From positions 75,569,558-75,633,557 of the forward strand of contig NC_134825.1 in NCBI RefSeq assembly GCF_004210375.1: DNA of 64,000 bases, written 5' to 3'. This DNA is from Tachypleus tridentatus (taxonomy: Eukaryota; Arthropoda; Merostomata; Xiphosura; Limulidae). The notes under the pieces are model-generated. The model saw only the letters and a program-made list of their open reading frames with translations. It was not told the origin of the DNA and did not search any database. Positions 49,521 to 60,248 of the stretch are shown piece by piece (within the stretch, counting starts at the first letter, position 1; every line of letters starts with the position of its first letter). A program made the translations under genes and the position numbers.

Positions 49521-50267
49521 ATACAAATGGAATAAAAATATATATCTTTCCGTGTTTTAAGCTAAAATACCAATTATGCATCTAAAGAAATGTATAGAAA
49601 ATAGTACGTATATTCCAGATTAAAAAAAAAAGATATCGCTTTACATCAAATTCACGATAGTTCAGTTGGATGGACCTTTGATCCTCTTAGCCAAAAACCC
49701 TAGTTTCAAGTCCTTGCATAGCGGTAAGTCTCATTATTTATATCTCTAAAAGCCGGAGTTCCATACTTGTAATAGGCACGGTTCAAACAGCTCATTGTGT
49801 ACCTTTCTGATTACCTACAAACAAACATTTTAATTTTAACCTTCTAGTGGCTTAGCGACAAACCTCTAACTCATGGCGCTAACAAATCCCATCACAATAA
49901 AGAAACATCCGATCCAGATTTTGTTGGAATATTACATGTTACAATTTTGCGACAAACGAGTAAGTAATTAAGATAAAGTTACTCATTTTCATGAAGTATC
50001 TTACTAAATCATAGTGGATTACGAGGAGAACCAACCAGTTACAAAATACTTAACATAAACTTGTATGAAGTTGCAGACGCTATTTATAATGATTTGATGT
50101 TGAATTTTGTTATTATGTATTTTTGTTGTGATAGGTGAAATATAGAACTTGTTTCAATATACAAATTACATAATTAGGTGTTTAATATACCACGCATTTC
50201 TCAGTTCGAAATTTCATAGTTTTAAAGTTGTTAGAATGGATTCATAATTATTATTTTCACCTATGTG
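49521..50267. other. Intergenic sequence; possible diverged SINE at 49665-49830
   Basis: A stretch with tagttcagttggatgg and later gcacggttcaaacagctc looks tRNA-SINE-like, but the boxes are poorly preserved. Nothing else was recognised. Confidence 0.25.
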
Positions 50268-50386
50268 TTTCGTACTTTCCTTGCAGCAAAGCCAAATCGG
50301 GCTATCTATTGTGTCCATCGAATGGAATCGAACCTCTGATTTTAGTGTTGCAAATCCGATGACTTACCACTGTCCCGGCAGGGGAT
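50268..50386 (-). mobile_element. tRNA-derived SINE (family B)
   Basis: On the minus strand: cccctgccgggacagtggta (A-box region), gaggttcgattccattcg (B box), then cacaatagatagcccgattt and ggctttgctgcaagg. Confidence 0.8.
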
Positions 50387-50934
50387 TGTTATTTTCATTT
50401 TGCTCTCGATGTATCCTACTACTCCTAAATGGATAACGTATTTCCATGAAACTTGCTACTTTTCAACAGTTTGTGTTTTTAGAGGTTGAAAGGTATTTTT
50501 TATTTATTATTGTTGTTGTTGTTTTTTTACTAATGCTACAGATATCCTTTGTTGGTTTGGATAGCTTTTTGAAAATTTATGTTTTTTTTAACCCAATTGA
50601 TATTGTCTGAGTGCAATTATTGAACTAATATGTTTTGACAATGAGTTAATATACTGCTTTCAAGGCTTTAAACTAAGATCTAGTAAAGGTTTCAGAAGAA
50701 AACAAAGATTTGATGATATTTTATACAAGTTCGTAAAATGGTAATTATTTTGTTATATAAGAACTGTAGAAATGAATTAATAAATAATGAGAATACCAAG
50801 GTGACGAAATAATGCACTCTATAATCTTTATAAGCAGAAATGTTAAAATGATTATTTAATTAGTTACACTGATGGACAGATTCGCCTTTTAGTTTCTCTC
50901 TAAATGCGTAGCCTGTTCTGGTTATTAACATTAT
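50387..50934. other. Intergenic sequence, nothing recognised
   Basis: AT-rich sequence with a short (GTT)n-like tract near 50508-50525. No ORF or repeat recognised. Confidence 0.35.
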
Positions 50935-51196
50935 TATTTTCGCGCAAAGCTATAGGAGGGCTATCTGCGTTAGCCATCCCTTATTTAGCAGTGCAAGAGT
51001 AGAGGTAAGGCATCTAGTTATCACCACTCATAGCCATCTCTTAGGTTACTATTTTATCAACGAATATCTGGATTGGTCGAGACATTACAACGCCCTCCAT
51101 AGCTGAAAGGGTGAATATGTTTGGTGGGACAGAGATTCGAACCCGCGAACCACAGATTACGACTCGAGTGCCTTAACCACGTGGCCGTGCCGAGCC
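50935..51196 (-). mobile_element. Near-full-length tRNA-derived SINE (family A)
   Basis: On the minus strand: ggctcggcacggccacgtgg (A box), gcgggttcgaatctctgtcc (B box), then the body in the same order as the copy at 57551-57826 and a 3' end at cgcgaaaataat. Confidence 0.85.
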
Positions 51197-51729
51197 AAAT
51201 TCATTAAAGTAATAAAACACAGAAAAGCATCATTTATTTTTTATTAATTTGTTGTTTTTAAATGCAAATGCATAATGGATTATATGTGTTATGCTAATTT
51301 AAGCGTTATAAATCTATAAGCTTGGCTCTGATCTACTGGATGATTTTTGTTCCATCCAAAACTTGGTATTCAACAGCTACTTTTTCACGTAATATAACAA
51401 ATTCATCTTATAGGTAGACTTGAATTTGTTTTCAACATTAAAGCTTTTTTTCAATAATAAAATGAGTATGAAGAAATGTTCATAAGAAATGCGAAAAATG
51501 TATACAATGAAGTGTTACTATCGATTATAAAACATAGCAATATCTTTGTTTTTCTTCTCTCACTGTATAAAGATTTTAAACCAAGCTGCCATCGTGTTAG
51601 AACAACCATAAATTTAAAAAAAATTGCTTGTTTCGTAAAATTTAGCATTAAGAAAAATATCTAAAGAAGTAACAAAACAATGAGTAAAAACTGTCTGGAT
51701 TTATGTCTATAGTGAGAAACCTATTGGTT

Positions 51730-51917
51730 TTTGGGCTAAATTTCTCGCGCTCAGTTAAATGGAAGCGCACATGACATGTTCAGTATTTTGTCACAGGATG
51801 GCGCCCTTGCATATTTACTGTCACTTGTCACCTGCTTTTGATGCGTTTAAAGTTGTACTACATGTTTATAATAATAATAAAGACAGACAGATACAAGTGG
51901 AAACTACAGCAGTCAAC
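51730..51917 (+). promoter_or_regulatory. Probable 5' flank or 5' UTR of the signal-peptide exon
   Basis: The region upstream of ATG 51918 has more GC and some CpG (ctcgcgctcag, gaagcgcac, atggcgcccttgc) than nearby sequence. The frame is open back to 51759, so ATG 51759 is a formal alternative start. The ATG at 51918 is preferred because a hydrophobic signal sequence follows it. Confidence 0.3.
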
Positions 51918-52103
51918 ATGCTAATACAACTTGGAAAAGCCACCTACAGGTTTATTGATTTATTTCTGTGGTACCTTGTTTTTATTTGTATCAGTAGAGT
52001 GGAATTCGCTCATGGAAGTGGAGACAAAGTTATTGATGTTTCAGAAAACCTGCATCTAGACTCCAGGAATCAAGACTTTTCCTTCTTCGAGGATAACTCT
52101 AAT
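51918..52103 (+). CDS. First coding exon of a probable secreted or membrane protein
   Basis: From ATG 51918 the exon encodes 62 residues in phase 0 and ends at a consensus donor AAT|GTAAGTAGG (52104). Residues 1-11 carry Lys and Arg (MLIQLGKATYR), residues 12-24 form a hydrophobic core (FIDLFLWYLVFIC), and a polar, acidic segment follows (GSGDKVIDVSENLHLDSRNQ, then DFSFFEDNSN). This is a signal-peptide or signal-anchor layout, with cleavage plausible around residues 30-33. Unspliced, the frame ends nine codons later. No downstream exon was recognised between here and 64 kb, so the intron may exceed 12 kb. The protein family is unknown; the signal sequence alone cannot name it. Confidence 0.45.
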
Positions 52104-52522
52104 GTAAGTAGGTTTAATGAACATAATTAGATGTCTGTTCTACCTACCTATAAAGGGTGCAATAATTTTTTAGCGGGACAAAAAGTTAATTTACCAGATC
52201 AGAACTGCCACTTTTGAATAATGTGAATTATCAAAGACATCAAGAGAAAACGAATTCTAAACACTGATGTAAGAAATCCAGCTTTTCATTTATAAATGTA
52301 ACTTTACTCTCTAAATATGTCGACCTGTTAATAATGAATGATATTTTTGAGCATTTTATTACATGTTTTTCTTAAATAAAAATAACCCTATTTATATTTT
52401 AAAAAACCCAAAAAGTTTTAGAAATATTAGAGTAGAAATTAACATTATTGAAATTTAAAACAAAAACAAGCAAACATTTAATATAGCATGTTCGTTGGTA
52501 TGAAGTGTCCGTTTATATAAGT
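52104..52522. other. Putative intron start, nothing else recognised
   Basis: AT-rich sequence downstream of the strong donor at 52104. Confidence 0.35.
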
Positions 52523-52640
52523 TCTCCGGTGGGACAGTGGCGCGTCTTCGGATTTACAATGTTAAAATCAAGGATTCGATTCTCCTCGATGGACACAGCA
52601 GATAGCCCGATATGGCTATGCTATGAAAAAATACACATAC
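52523..52640 (+). mobile_element. tRNA-derived SINE (family B)
   Basis: Plus strand: ctccggtgggacagtggcgc (A-box region), caaggattcgattctcctcg (B box), then cacagcagatagcccgatat and an A-rich tail. Confidence 0.85.
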
Positions 52641-54315
52641 TCGTTTATGTTACACTTTTACAAGCTCCATCTGTTATTGATTACGTAACTAACATTTATT
52701 AATTAATTGCAATCCATTTACATTTGGCAACAGTGAAGTTTAAAAAAAACAAACGGCGATATTTATCTGTACAGGTGTTGACAATTTATATTCATCAAGG
52801 TTTGTGATTTATGCAGCTGCTATACCTGCCAAATGAATGAACACCGTATAGTAATGAAGACATAGCAAACACTGTAGCGGTTGAGCTGTGAAAGTGAACC
52901 TTATTTCTTGTATGCTTAGAAAAAACAACAACAACACTTTAAGTAGCAGTCCTTTGAATTGGATTATTTTATTTTGTTTTTAACTTCCTCATTGTAGCTC
53001 CATTCTTTTTAATTGTACACGCGCTTGTAATTAATGAAAAATGTATACATGTTGCATATTCTAGTATTTCTTATATGTAAAGGATTTTCAAGCTAATAGG
53101 TGACATACTAGCACGATTTTCATTAGAGCTTAAGATATTGAAACAGTTCGTAGTTGTAATTTGGATATGTGACAAAGTTAATAAGCTTTCTGTCGCTGTC
53201 TTTAATTTTGAACTGCTGACCAGAGGAAAGACAGCCAGTCAGCAGCACCCGCCATCCGCGTAAATGAATTGGTTGTCACTCTTATAACGCATCCAAAGCT
53301 TAAAAAGTATTGAGCTCTTCTAGAGGATGGACTAACATCCCACAAAAAAAATAATTCTTCATTGTGTAGAATATAATGGTCGCAGAAATATTTCAATCAA
53401 ATAAAAATAAAGACAGATTCAGTGCATTTCAAAATGTGGTCACAATGTCTTTGTGCTCACACTCAGCTCGGAATTATGTTATTCATTTTATTACTGCATT
53501 AATTGTTTTTAAACTTTATCTCATATCTACAACTATATCATACAATTTTTATAACCTTATAATTATATTATTATACATTAAACACATGGAATACCGTCAA
53601 TATACAAAATGTTACAGCTTACAAAAAAAGGGAATAAAAATAAATCAGTAACTTGGAATGATCTGTTAACCTAATACACCTTATGTCTGAGCATTCATCA
53701 GTTTAAAAACAGTGTTCAGATATCTACTCAAACATCACATGTCATCTATAACACAGGCGTACAATTAATGCTTGGCATCGTTGCTAAACATGTGCAACGC
53801 TTTCTACAAAATATTTGTAGGACCGAAAGACATTTTTATAAACATACACTGTGCCCCGTTTGCACCTCTGTGCATGTCTTTCTAGCCTTGAAGCTATATT
53901 TGAACACTGTTGTAATTCTAAGAACTCAAAAGTGAAAGAAAGAAAGTTAATAATATATTAACTACACTACATACACTATATCCTGGATTAATGAGGCCTT
54001 TCACCCAGTACATAGTACTGGTATAAGTGCTGTATTTTGCCTCTCTCTATATATATATATAATTAGGTTACATGAACATCGACTATTATGGTGCGAGCCA
54101 CATTGAGCAAGTGAATTTTAGTTATTATTAATCTCCTTTAGTCATTTACATATCAGTTTTTTTTAAGGTAATAATCAGTATTATTTGAGTTCGGACAATA
54201 ATTACATAGCTGCACAGTAACTCCTAACACAGTCTTCGGAAATTTGTGTTAAGTCTAGATGCTATAGCTGTTGGTGTATAAGAAGTTTTGACGCCATCTT
54301 CAAGTTAATGTTCTT
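52641..54315. other. Intronic or intergenic sequence with a SINE-body fragment
   Basis: Bases 53218-53345 resemble a diverged SINE body on the minus strand (cacccgccatccgcg, cactcttataacgcatcca). A (TA)n tract occurs at 54047-54062. The 91-codon ORF at 53376-53651 looks like chance. Confidence 0.35.
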
Positions 54316-54324
54316 AATCGGGAC

Positions 54325-54700
54325 AATATCCTTTCCAGTGAATATATATTTTCTAAATAAATAAAAGACTACCTATAAGCTAGACACAACATTAGATTAG
54401 GAATTAATTTCTAAACATTGAAAGGTTATTTTATGTAAACGTTGTATAGTTAATACCTAACTAAAGAAAGTGCAAATAATCTATGGAACTATAAGAGAAA
54501 TGATTTATTTGCACCAAGTGTATATGTAGATTGTGCATGAATATCGCCCTGAAAGGGGCCTGAATAAGTACGGGCTAATCTGGCCCTCGTGTACCATATA
54601 TAAATACACTTGACAGTTGTAAAACCAAAATTTCAAGGAAGGAGGAAGAGGTTAACGAAACCGGACCCCTGGGTAGATAAACATCTATACTCGAGAGAGA
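54325..54700 (+). mobile_element. LINE 3' end, copy 3
   Basis: Homologous to the 3' UTRs at 22.56-22.97 kb and 23.06-23.47 kb: gtgaatatatattttctaaa, gatttatttgcaccaagtgt, aaggaaggaggaagaggtta. It is 5'-truncated to the UTR. TATCCTTTCC occurs at both borders (about 54327 and 54706), but part of it is native to the element, so it is only a possible target duplication. Confidence 0.75.
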
Positions 54701-55189
54701 GAGAGTATCCTTTCCGTTGTGTTCCCGAATAGAACTGGTATAATATGTTTGTCCACTAGAGGGTTGATTCAGCCCTTGGGGACGGAAGGTGGTTCTACAG
54801 TATCACATTTGAATATAGATTGTAACTATGGGTACGTTCAGCGTAGAAATAAAAGTTTAAAGGGCTTCTTTGACATTTTATAGATCTAAATAATATCTGT
54901 TCAGTCGAATCACAAAATCCACTAAAGCTTTATAACCATGTTAATAGTCTGGATACACAGCATATCCTGAGTGTCAGTATACACGATGTCTGTAAAAATA
55001 ATAGTTCAAATAAATATATCTGTCAATCTCTTTCCCTCTGATTTGTACTCTAAAGTTCGTTTTGTAAATCAGTTTTCAGAGTTATTTAGATAATACGACT
55101 TTTTTGCACTTTTTGAAATAAAATTTATTCTTTGTTCAGAATTCGTGAGGACTGTTTTTGTTTTGAATGTTAATACAAATCTACTATAC
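54701..55189. other. Intronic or intergenic sequence, nothing recognised
   Basis: AT-rich sequence without an ORF, repeat or RNA gene that I can support. Confidence 0.35.
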
Positions 55190-55423
55190 AAAAGCTATCT
55201 GTAATTGCCATCCGTAATTTTGAACCGAAAGACTAAAGAGAAAGTAGCTATTCAGTAACAACCACAGCCATTTCTTGGGTTACCGTAATCGAATGCGGGA
55301 TGTCACTGTTACTCTTATAATGCACTTAATGCTCCAAAACGCGGACCGAGCTTTCTCGGTTATGAGACGCGAACAATGGGAACTCGAACTCGCAGTCTAA
55401 TAACTTGGCCAAGCCTAGCCGAT
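55190..55423 (-). mobile_element. Diverged tRNA-SINE (family A-like)
   Basis: On the minus strand: ggctaggcttggccaagtta (head), gcgagttcgagttcccattg (B box), then a degenerate body down to agatagcttttgta. Confidence 0.65.
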
Positions 55424-55464
55424 GATCGAATTAGTTTTTCTCTTATATTCCGAGTCCAACTTTC

Positions 55465-55618
55465 CGTCACACCAAACATGCTCGCCTTTTCAGCTGTAAG
55501 GGTGTTATAATTTCGGTCAATCCCACTATTTGTTGGTAAAATAGTAGCTTAAGAGTTTACAATGGGCAGTGATGTCTAGCTGCCTTCCCTCTAATTTTAC
55601 ACCTGGCCATGCCGGGCC
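55465..55618 (+). mobile_element. Truncated or rearranged tRNA-SINE (family A)
   Basis: Plus strand from caccaaacatgctcgccttt through ttggtaaaatagtagcttaa to gctgccttccctctaatttt, then acacctggccatgccgggcc. That last piece is the reverse complement of a SINE head, so two opposite pieces are fused. Confidence 0.65.
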
Positions 55619-57123
55619 CTCTTTTGAGAATTACACATTCTTTGTCTTTCTTTATTGTTCTCAGTTCTCCTGTAAAAACAATCGGTATAGCATTGTTAAA
55701 TACAACAGTCACGTTGCATCACGAAATAAGATAATGAACACTGATTCACTGCGAGTAAATTTTTTTTCCCTTGTAAAATATTTCAACCTATGCTGGTGTT
55801 CAGCACCTCCTGCAGTTTGTTTCTGTGCTGATGTTGAAGTATTTACTTTGCTTCTGAGGAATTAGAGGGCGTTTCAGCGTCTGAGTCAATTTCGATACCT
55901 TAACAAAAAAAAAAAAAAATTGTCACCAACAGCGTTACTGTTTTCCTTATGGTCACGCTTCTGCTCGGTGATTTAGTATTTATCCAGATGTTTTGAACCA
56001 TTGTAACTGCTTCGATTATAATACTAGTTGGTTCCATCAAGTTAAATATCTGAGAAGTATTTCCGTAATTATGACGGTGATTAGTAAATATAGGAAACAA
56101 AAGGTTTCAAGCACGTTGATCTGAAGAACGTAATGGATAAGCGTATATTGTTATTTCTTTTAACACATGGTAATTATTTGGAAATAAATGTTTTAGCTGA
56201 GTTTGACGGATCAATATGGATATCAATTATATTACGCAAACTTGTAAATAGATGACATAAATTGCAGGCCTTTCTTAAGCTTTATTTTTTGGCTTGAACG
56301 AAGTTCCGTGTGGCGCATGTTTAATATAAAGCACTGTTAGAATGTGCTGCAGTTAGAGAACGCGTTTCGTAAAACTTTCATCGTGGAATTGCAGTTGACG
56401 AACGCGGTTCTCGAAACATTAGCCGCACCTACATAGGCCAACCTTAGAGAGTTAATTTGCTGTAAAGAAAACATTATATGCTTGCGGATTACGTTTTTCT
56501 TCTTTATTTACAACCAGGCCTTGTTACTGAAACATTTTGAATATTACGATACTAAACGAAAAAAAAAAAAGCTTGCGAAGTCTGAAACTCTTATCGTCAA
56601 CTCTATCAGAGAACCGATCCAGTGACGTTATTTCAGAAAAATCTTGAGAGGAGGGGTAAAGTTGAAGACTAATTTCCACATAACACATGTACTGTCGATG
56701 ACATAGAATATTTCGGAATTCATACATTGAGTGTGATGAGAATGTAAGACACATGGTTATGAGAAATACACATAAAAATGGAAATTTCGATTTGTACTTT
56801 ATATATATATTCATATTAGTAAATTTTCATAAACATTCAGACGTTTTACATTTAAAAAAAATTTTGCTTGGGTGGGGGGGGCATCCTCCAGTTTGCTCCA
56901 CTGAACGGATCGACACTTGAATTCTTGAATTTCAAGATATTCCAAGAAGATGTTAAGGCATGAGATTTATATAAAAAGCTGTAAATTGAAATAAATTTAA
57001 TCGTCATTTATTTTCGTTTATCCGATTTTTGATTACTCAGTGCTAATTATTTGTTGTATGCCGAACCGTAAAGCAATATTACTCAGTTTCAAAGGTGTAT
57101 CAAAGAATTGGCTTGGTTTGAAC
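55619..57123. other. Intergenic sequence, no gene recognised
   Basis: A 98-codon plus-strand ORF (55569-55865) overlaps the SINE and has no motif. Bases 56345-56420 hold two diverged copies of a ~50-bp piece (gcagttagagaacgcg and gcagttgacgaacgcg). A G-run lies at 56873-56881. Confidence 0.35.
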
Positions 57124-57306
57124 TTTCGCGCAAATTTACACGATAGCTATCTGTGCTAGCCGTCACTACTTTCGCACTGAAAGACTAGAGGAATAGCAGC
57201 TAGCCATCACCGCCAACCCTTGGGCTGCTCTTTTTACCAACAAATAGTGGAACTGACCGTGATATTATAGCGTGGTGAGACATAACCACCTGGCCATGCC
57301 GGGCCG
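57124..57306 (-). mobile_element. tRNA-SINE (family A) with an internal deletion
   Basis: On the minus strand the head ggcccggcatggccaggtgg is intact, but the following B-box region is missing and the body resumes at tataatatcacggtcagttc. Without a B box it could not direct Pol III transcription. Confidence 0.8.
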
Positions 57307-57550
57307 TACAAAAGAAAAGCTGCGAAACAGTATTAAAAATATTAATTACTCTGAGATGTCGATTATAAGTCGTGGGGATAGAAAATTATATCGAAAAAAA
57401 AAAAGAAATAAAATAGAAAGATCTCTGTTTTTCTAAAATTCACTAAATGTTTTATCTGCTTTACAGAGTAAAACTTTTGTTTATTATGTCCACAACATTT
57501 TATTATATTTACCTGACATTCTTAGGTGAAATACAAAAGAAGAGAAAGCT

Positions 57551-57826
57551 TTTGTTTGTTTTGGAATTTCGCACAAAGCTACTCGAGGGCTATTTGTGCT
57601 AGCCGTCCCTAATTTAGCAGTGTAAGACTAGAGGGAAGGCAGCTAGCCATCACCACCCACCGCCAACTCTTGGGCTACTCTTTTACAAACGAATAGTGGG
57701 ATTGATCGTAACATTATAACGCCCCCACGGCTGGGAGGGCGAGCATGTTTGGCGCGACTCGGGCGCGAACCCGCGACCCTCAGATTACGAGGCGCACGCC
57801 TTAACGCGCTAGGCCATGCCAGGCCC
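57551..57826 (-). mobile_element. Full-length tRNA-derived SINE (family A), best-preserved copy
   Basis: On the minus strand: gggcctggcatggcctagcg (A-box region), tcgcgggttcgcgcccgagt (B box, partly altered), then gcgccaaacatgctcgccct, aaaagagtagcccaagagtt and a 3' end at gcgaaattccaaaacaaaca. About 275 bp. It serves as the reference for the other family-A copies here. Confidence 0.9.
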
Positions 57827-57847
57827 AGGAGAGAAAGCTACAATCTC

Positions 57848-58200
57848 AGTTGGTTTATCGTCAAAGTGGGTGATAAATAAAACCCCCTATTATATATATA
57901 TAATTATTATAACGTAGGAAGTAGATGAAATATCCTAATAATGTTCTTCTATTGTTGAAGTGGTTAATAAATGAAACACTCTAATCACGTTGTTTTACTG
58001 TTGGCGAGGTTAATAAATAAAATATTGTAGTCGCTTTGGTGTACTGTTGACGTGGTCTTTAACAAATGAAACACCTAATCTCATTGGTCTACTGTTGACG
58101 TAGTTAATAATTGAAACAATACCCAAATAACGTTGTTCTGTTGTTGACGTGGTTGATAAATAAAATAATCACGTTAGTTTATAGTAGTTAGGTTAACAAA
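57848..58200. repeat. Degenerate tandem repeat, period about 47 bp
   Basis: Copies of tgttgacgtggttaataaat recur near 57953, 57999, 58045, 58093 and 58141. They are separated by tgaaacactctaatcacgtt-like spacers, so spacing is 46-48 bp. Divergence between units is high. Confidence 0.7.
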
Positions 58201-58299
58201 TATTTTTACATTGTTGAAATGCTGATAACTGACTGAAAACCTGAAAATATATCGTTTTTAACCAGCAAAAATAAACAGTTATATTTTACTTATTTTCAG

Positions 58300-58350
58300 T
58301 TTTTCGCTGATTATCCCTTTGAGTGTGGTAAAGTCTATCATTAAGAAGTT
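58300..58350 (+). pseudogene. Short Tc1-type transposase HTH fragment
   Basis: This ~45-bp piece encodes IIPLSVVKSIIKK, the second-helix region of a Tc1 transposase. It is almost identical to 59775-59820 in the large Tc1 remnant downstream, so it is a second fragment of the same family. Confidence 0.55.
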
Positions 58351-58919
58351 ATTCTATGTTATTCCTGTTTTGCACCTACGTTTCAGTCATAACATATTCA
58401 TACGCTGTTATCTTGTTCTCCCTACAGTTCTAATTAACAAGGCACGTGGAGAGCAATAAAAACCGCATGAGCAACTGTTGTAACTTATGCGATCACTTGA
58501 GTATTTGCACTAAGGGCAAATTAACTGTAATCATGTGTTTTCTCTCAGTTTGTCTATAGTTGTCTATTATTCTTTCGTACTTTAGCTGTACTTGCTTTGC
58601 AAATACATCGAAAGGTTTATACATAGATTGTATGTCTCTCCAATATCGAATGAAACCCACTATTGATTTCCTGCCAGGCATAAAGTACCGCTGTTTATAT
58701 TCATCCTTGCTCAACTTAGCGTATACATATATCACTTGACGTAATCTTTTGAAGTGTTTCTAATTATAAAGAGCTAAATATTGGACTAACTCTACTATTC
58801 CGCAAAACATCTGCTACTTTACATTAGTGGTTTCGAAAGTTTGATGTTTTTAAGTCTAAAGTAATTAAGCTTGATAAATATTAAGAGCGGGATTTTTCAG
58901 CACTTACAGACTGCGAAGT
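58351..58919. other. Intergenic sequence, no gene recognised
   Basis: An 80-codon minus-strand ORF (58493-58735) beginning MIYVYAKLSKDEYKQRYFMP is Lys/Tyr-rich. I recognise no family and see no splice context. Confidence 0.3.
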
Positions 58920-59035
58920 TCCCCGGTGAGACAGCTGTAAGTCTTTGGATTAGTTATGCTAAAATCAGGGGTTCGCTTCCCCTCAGAGGACACTGCAGAT
59001 AATTCAGTATGTCTTTACCATCAGAAAACACACAA
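58920..59035 (+). mobile_element. tRNA-derived SINE (family B)
   Basis: Plus strand: gttccccggtgagacagctg (A-box region), caggggttcgcttcccctca (B box), then ggacactgcagataattcag and aaaacacacaaag. Confidence 0.85.
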
Positions 59036-59069
59036 AGACTGTAATTTTTTTTTGGTTTTTAATTGTTTG

Positions 59070-59166
59070 AAGAAAAGCACAAAGCTACACAAGGGGTTGT
59101 TTGTGATCTGCCTACCGCGGATATCGTTGTAAGTTCGTGGACGTTCCGCTGTGCCACTAGGGGAAC
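59070..59166 (-). mobile_element. tRNA-derived SINE (family B), diverged
   Basis: On the minus strand: cccctagtggcacagcgg, then acgaacttacaacgatatcc and gtgtagctttgtgcttttc. It lies 35 bp from the preceding copy in the opposite orientation. Confidence 0.65.
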
Positions 59167-59212
59167 GACTTAAAATATAGATTTTATTTAAAATGTTTAA
59201 ATCGTTGTTGTT

Positions 59213-59335
59213 CTTTTTTTTTATTGCAAAGCTACAAAATTAGTTTTTTGTGCTTTATCTACCGTTTGTGGTCTAAACTCTAGATTTGAGTGTTGTAAAG
59301 TCCTTAAACTTACCGCTGACTCTTCGGAGGAACTA
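59213..59335 (-). mobile_element. tRNA-derived SINE (family B), diverged
   Basis: On the minus strand: tcctccgaagagtcagcggt, then ggactttacaacactcaaat and gtagctttgcaataaaaaa. It is the third family-B copy within 420 bp. Confidence 0.65.
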
Positions 59336-59690
59336 TTGTGCCTTGCAAAATTACCCACTCCTCTGCGAAGTTTCCACATTTTGTTGTCATCTGAGCTTGT
59401 AATAATAAAATTTTCAAATGGGAATTTATTTTTAGTGTCTACACAATTTAATCCGAACTGAAAAACTAAAAAAAAACGCTGATATTATGTAAGTTAGATA
59501 TTCTAAAAAAATAGAATATTTTCAATTGCATAACTCCTTTGTTAAGGCAACTCTAAATCAGTTCAGATGCAAAGGAAATACCACAAAATTAGTGTAATGG
59601 TCTTTATCTGTGTACAATCAGAGTAATTTAACTTGACTTTAGAGTAAATGCATCTGTTCAAGCCATAATTCACATAACGATACGACAAAC

Positions 59691-60248
59691 CAAGACCAAG
59701 GAATTTTCCAAACAATCCAGGGATAAAGTGGTATAGAAGCAAAAATCAAGAGATAGTTGCAAGAAAATTTCAAAGTCGCTGATTATCCCTTTAAGTGTGG
59801 TAAAGTCTATTATTAAGAAGTGAAATGTGCTTCATACCACTCAGTTACTACCCAGATCAGGTCAGCCTTCCAAACTAAACAACTGGGCAAACAGGAAACA
59901 GGTTAAGGATATCACAGTGAAGCTAACTGGGAGTTTAGAATTTTTAAAAAGTTTCATGTCTAAGATGAGAGTCAATATTCATACCTGACAATATCCCAGT
60001 TCTTAGAGAAAGCTGGTCTGTGTGGGTAAGTGGCAAGAAAGAAGCCATTACTTAAAAAAGAATCATTTTAAATCTCGTATGTAGTTTACAATAAATCATG
60101 TAAATAACAGTGCAACCATGCGAAAGCAGGTTTTGTAGTCAGACGAGACAAAAATTGAAGTTTTTGGTTTAAATATTAAACGTTACGCCTGGCGCAAGCT
60201 CAACATAACACATCACCCAGTAAACGCCATTCCAGCTGTTAAGTAGAG
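59691..60248 (+). pseudogene. Tc1/mariner transposase remnant, N-terminal part
   Basis: The plus-strand translation KTKEFSKQSRDKVV, stop, then SKSLIIPLSVVKSIIKK, stop, then LLPRSGQPSKLNN follows the Tc1 order: helix-turn-helix, then GRP-x-KL linker. Near 60135, VL, stop, SDETKIEVFGLNIKRYAWRK then HHPVNAIPAVK matches the first catalytic-Asp block and what follows. The Trp before SDE is a stop here. The piece runs directly into the 54-bp array at the residue where GGGSIMLWGCFSS is expected. No functional protein can be made. Confidence 0.85.

Noticed and set aside
55569..55865. 98-codon ORF with several cysteines
   Set aside because: It begins inside a rearranged SINE and shows no signal peptide or cysteine pattern of a known family.
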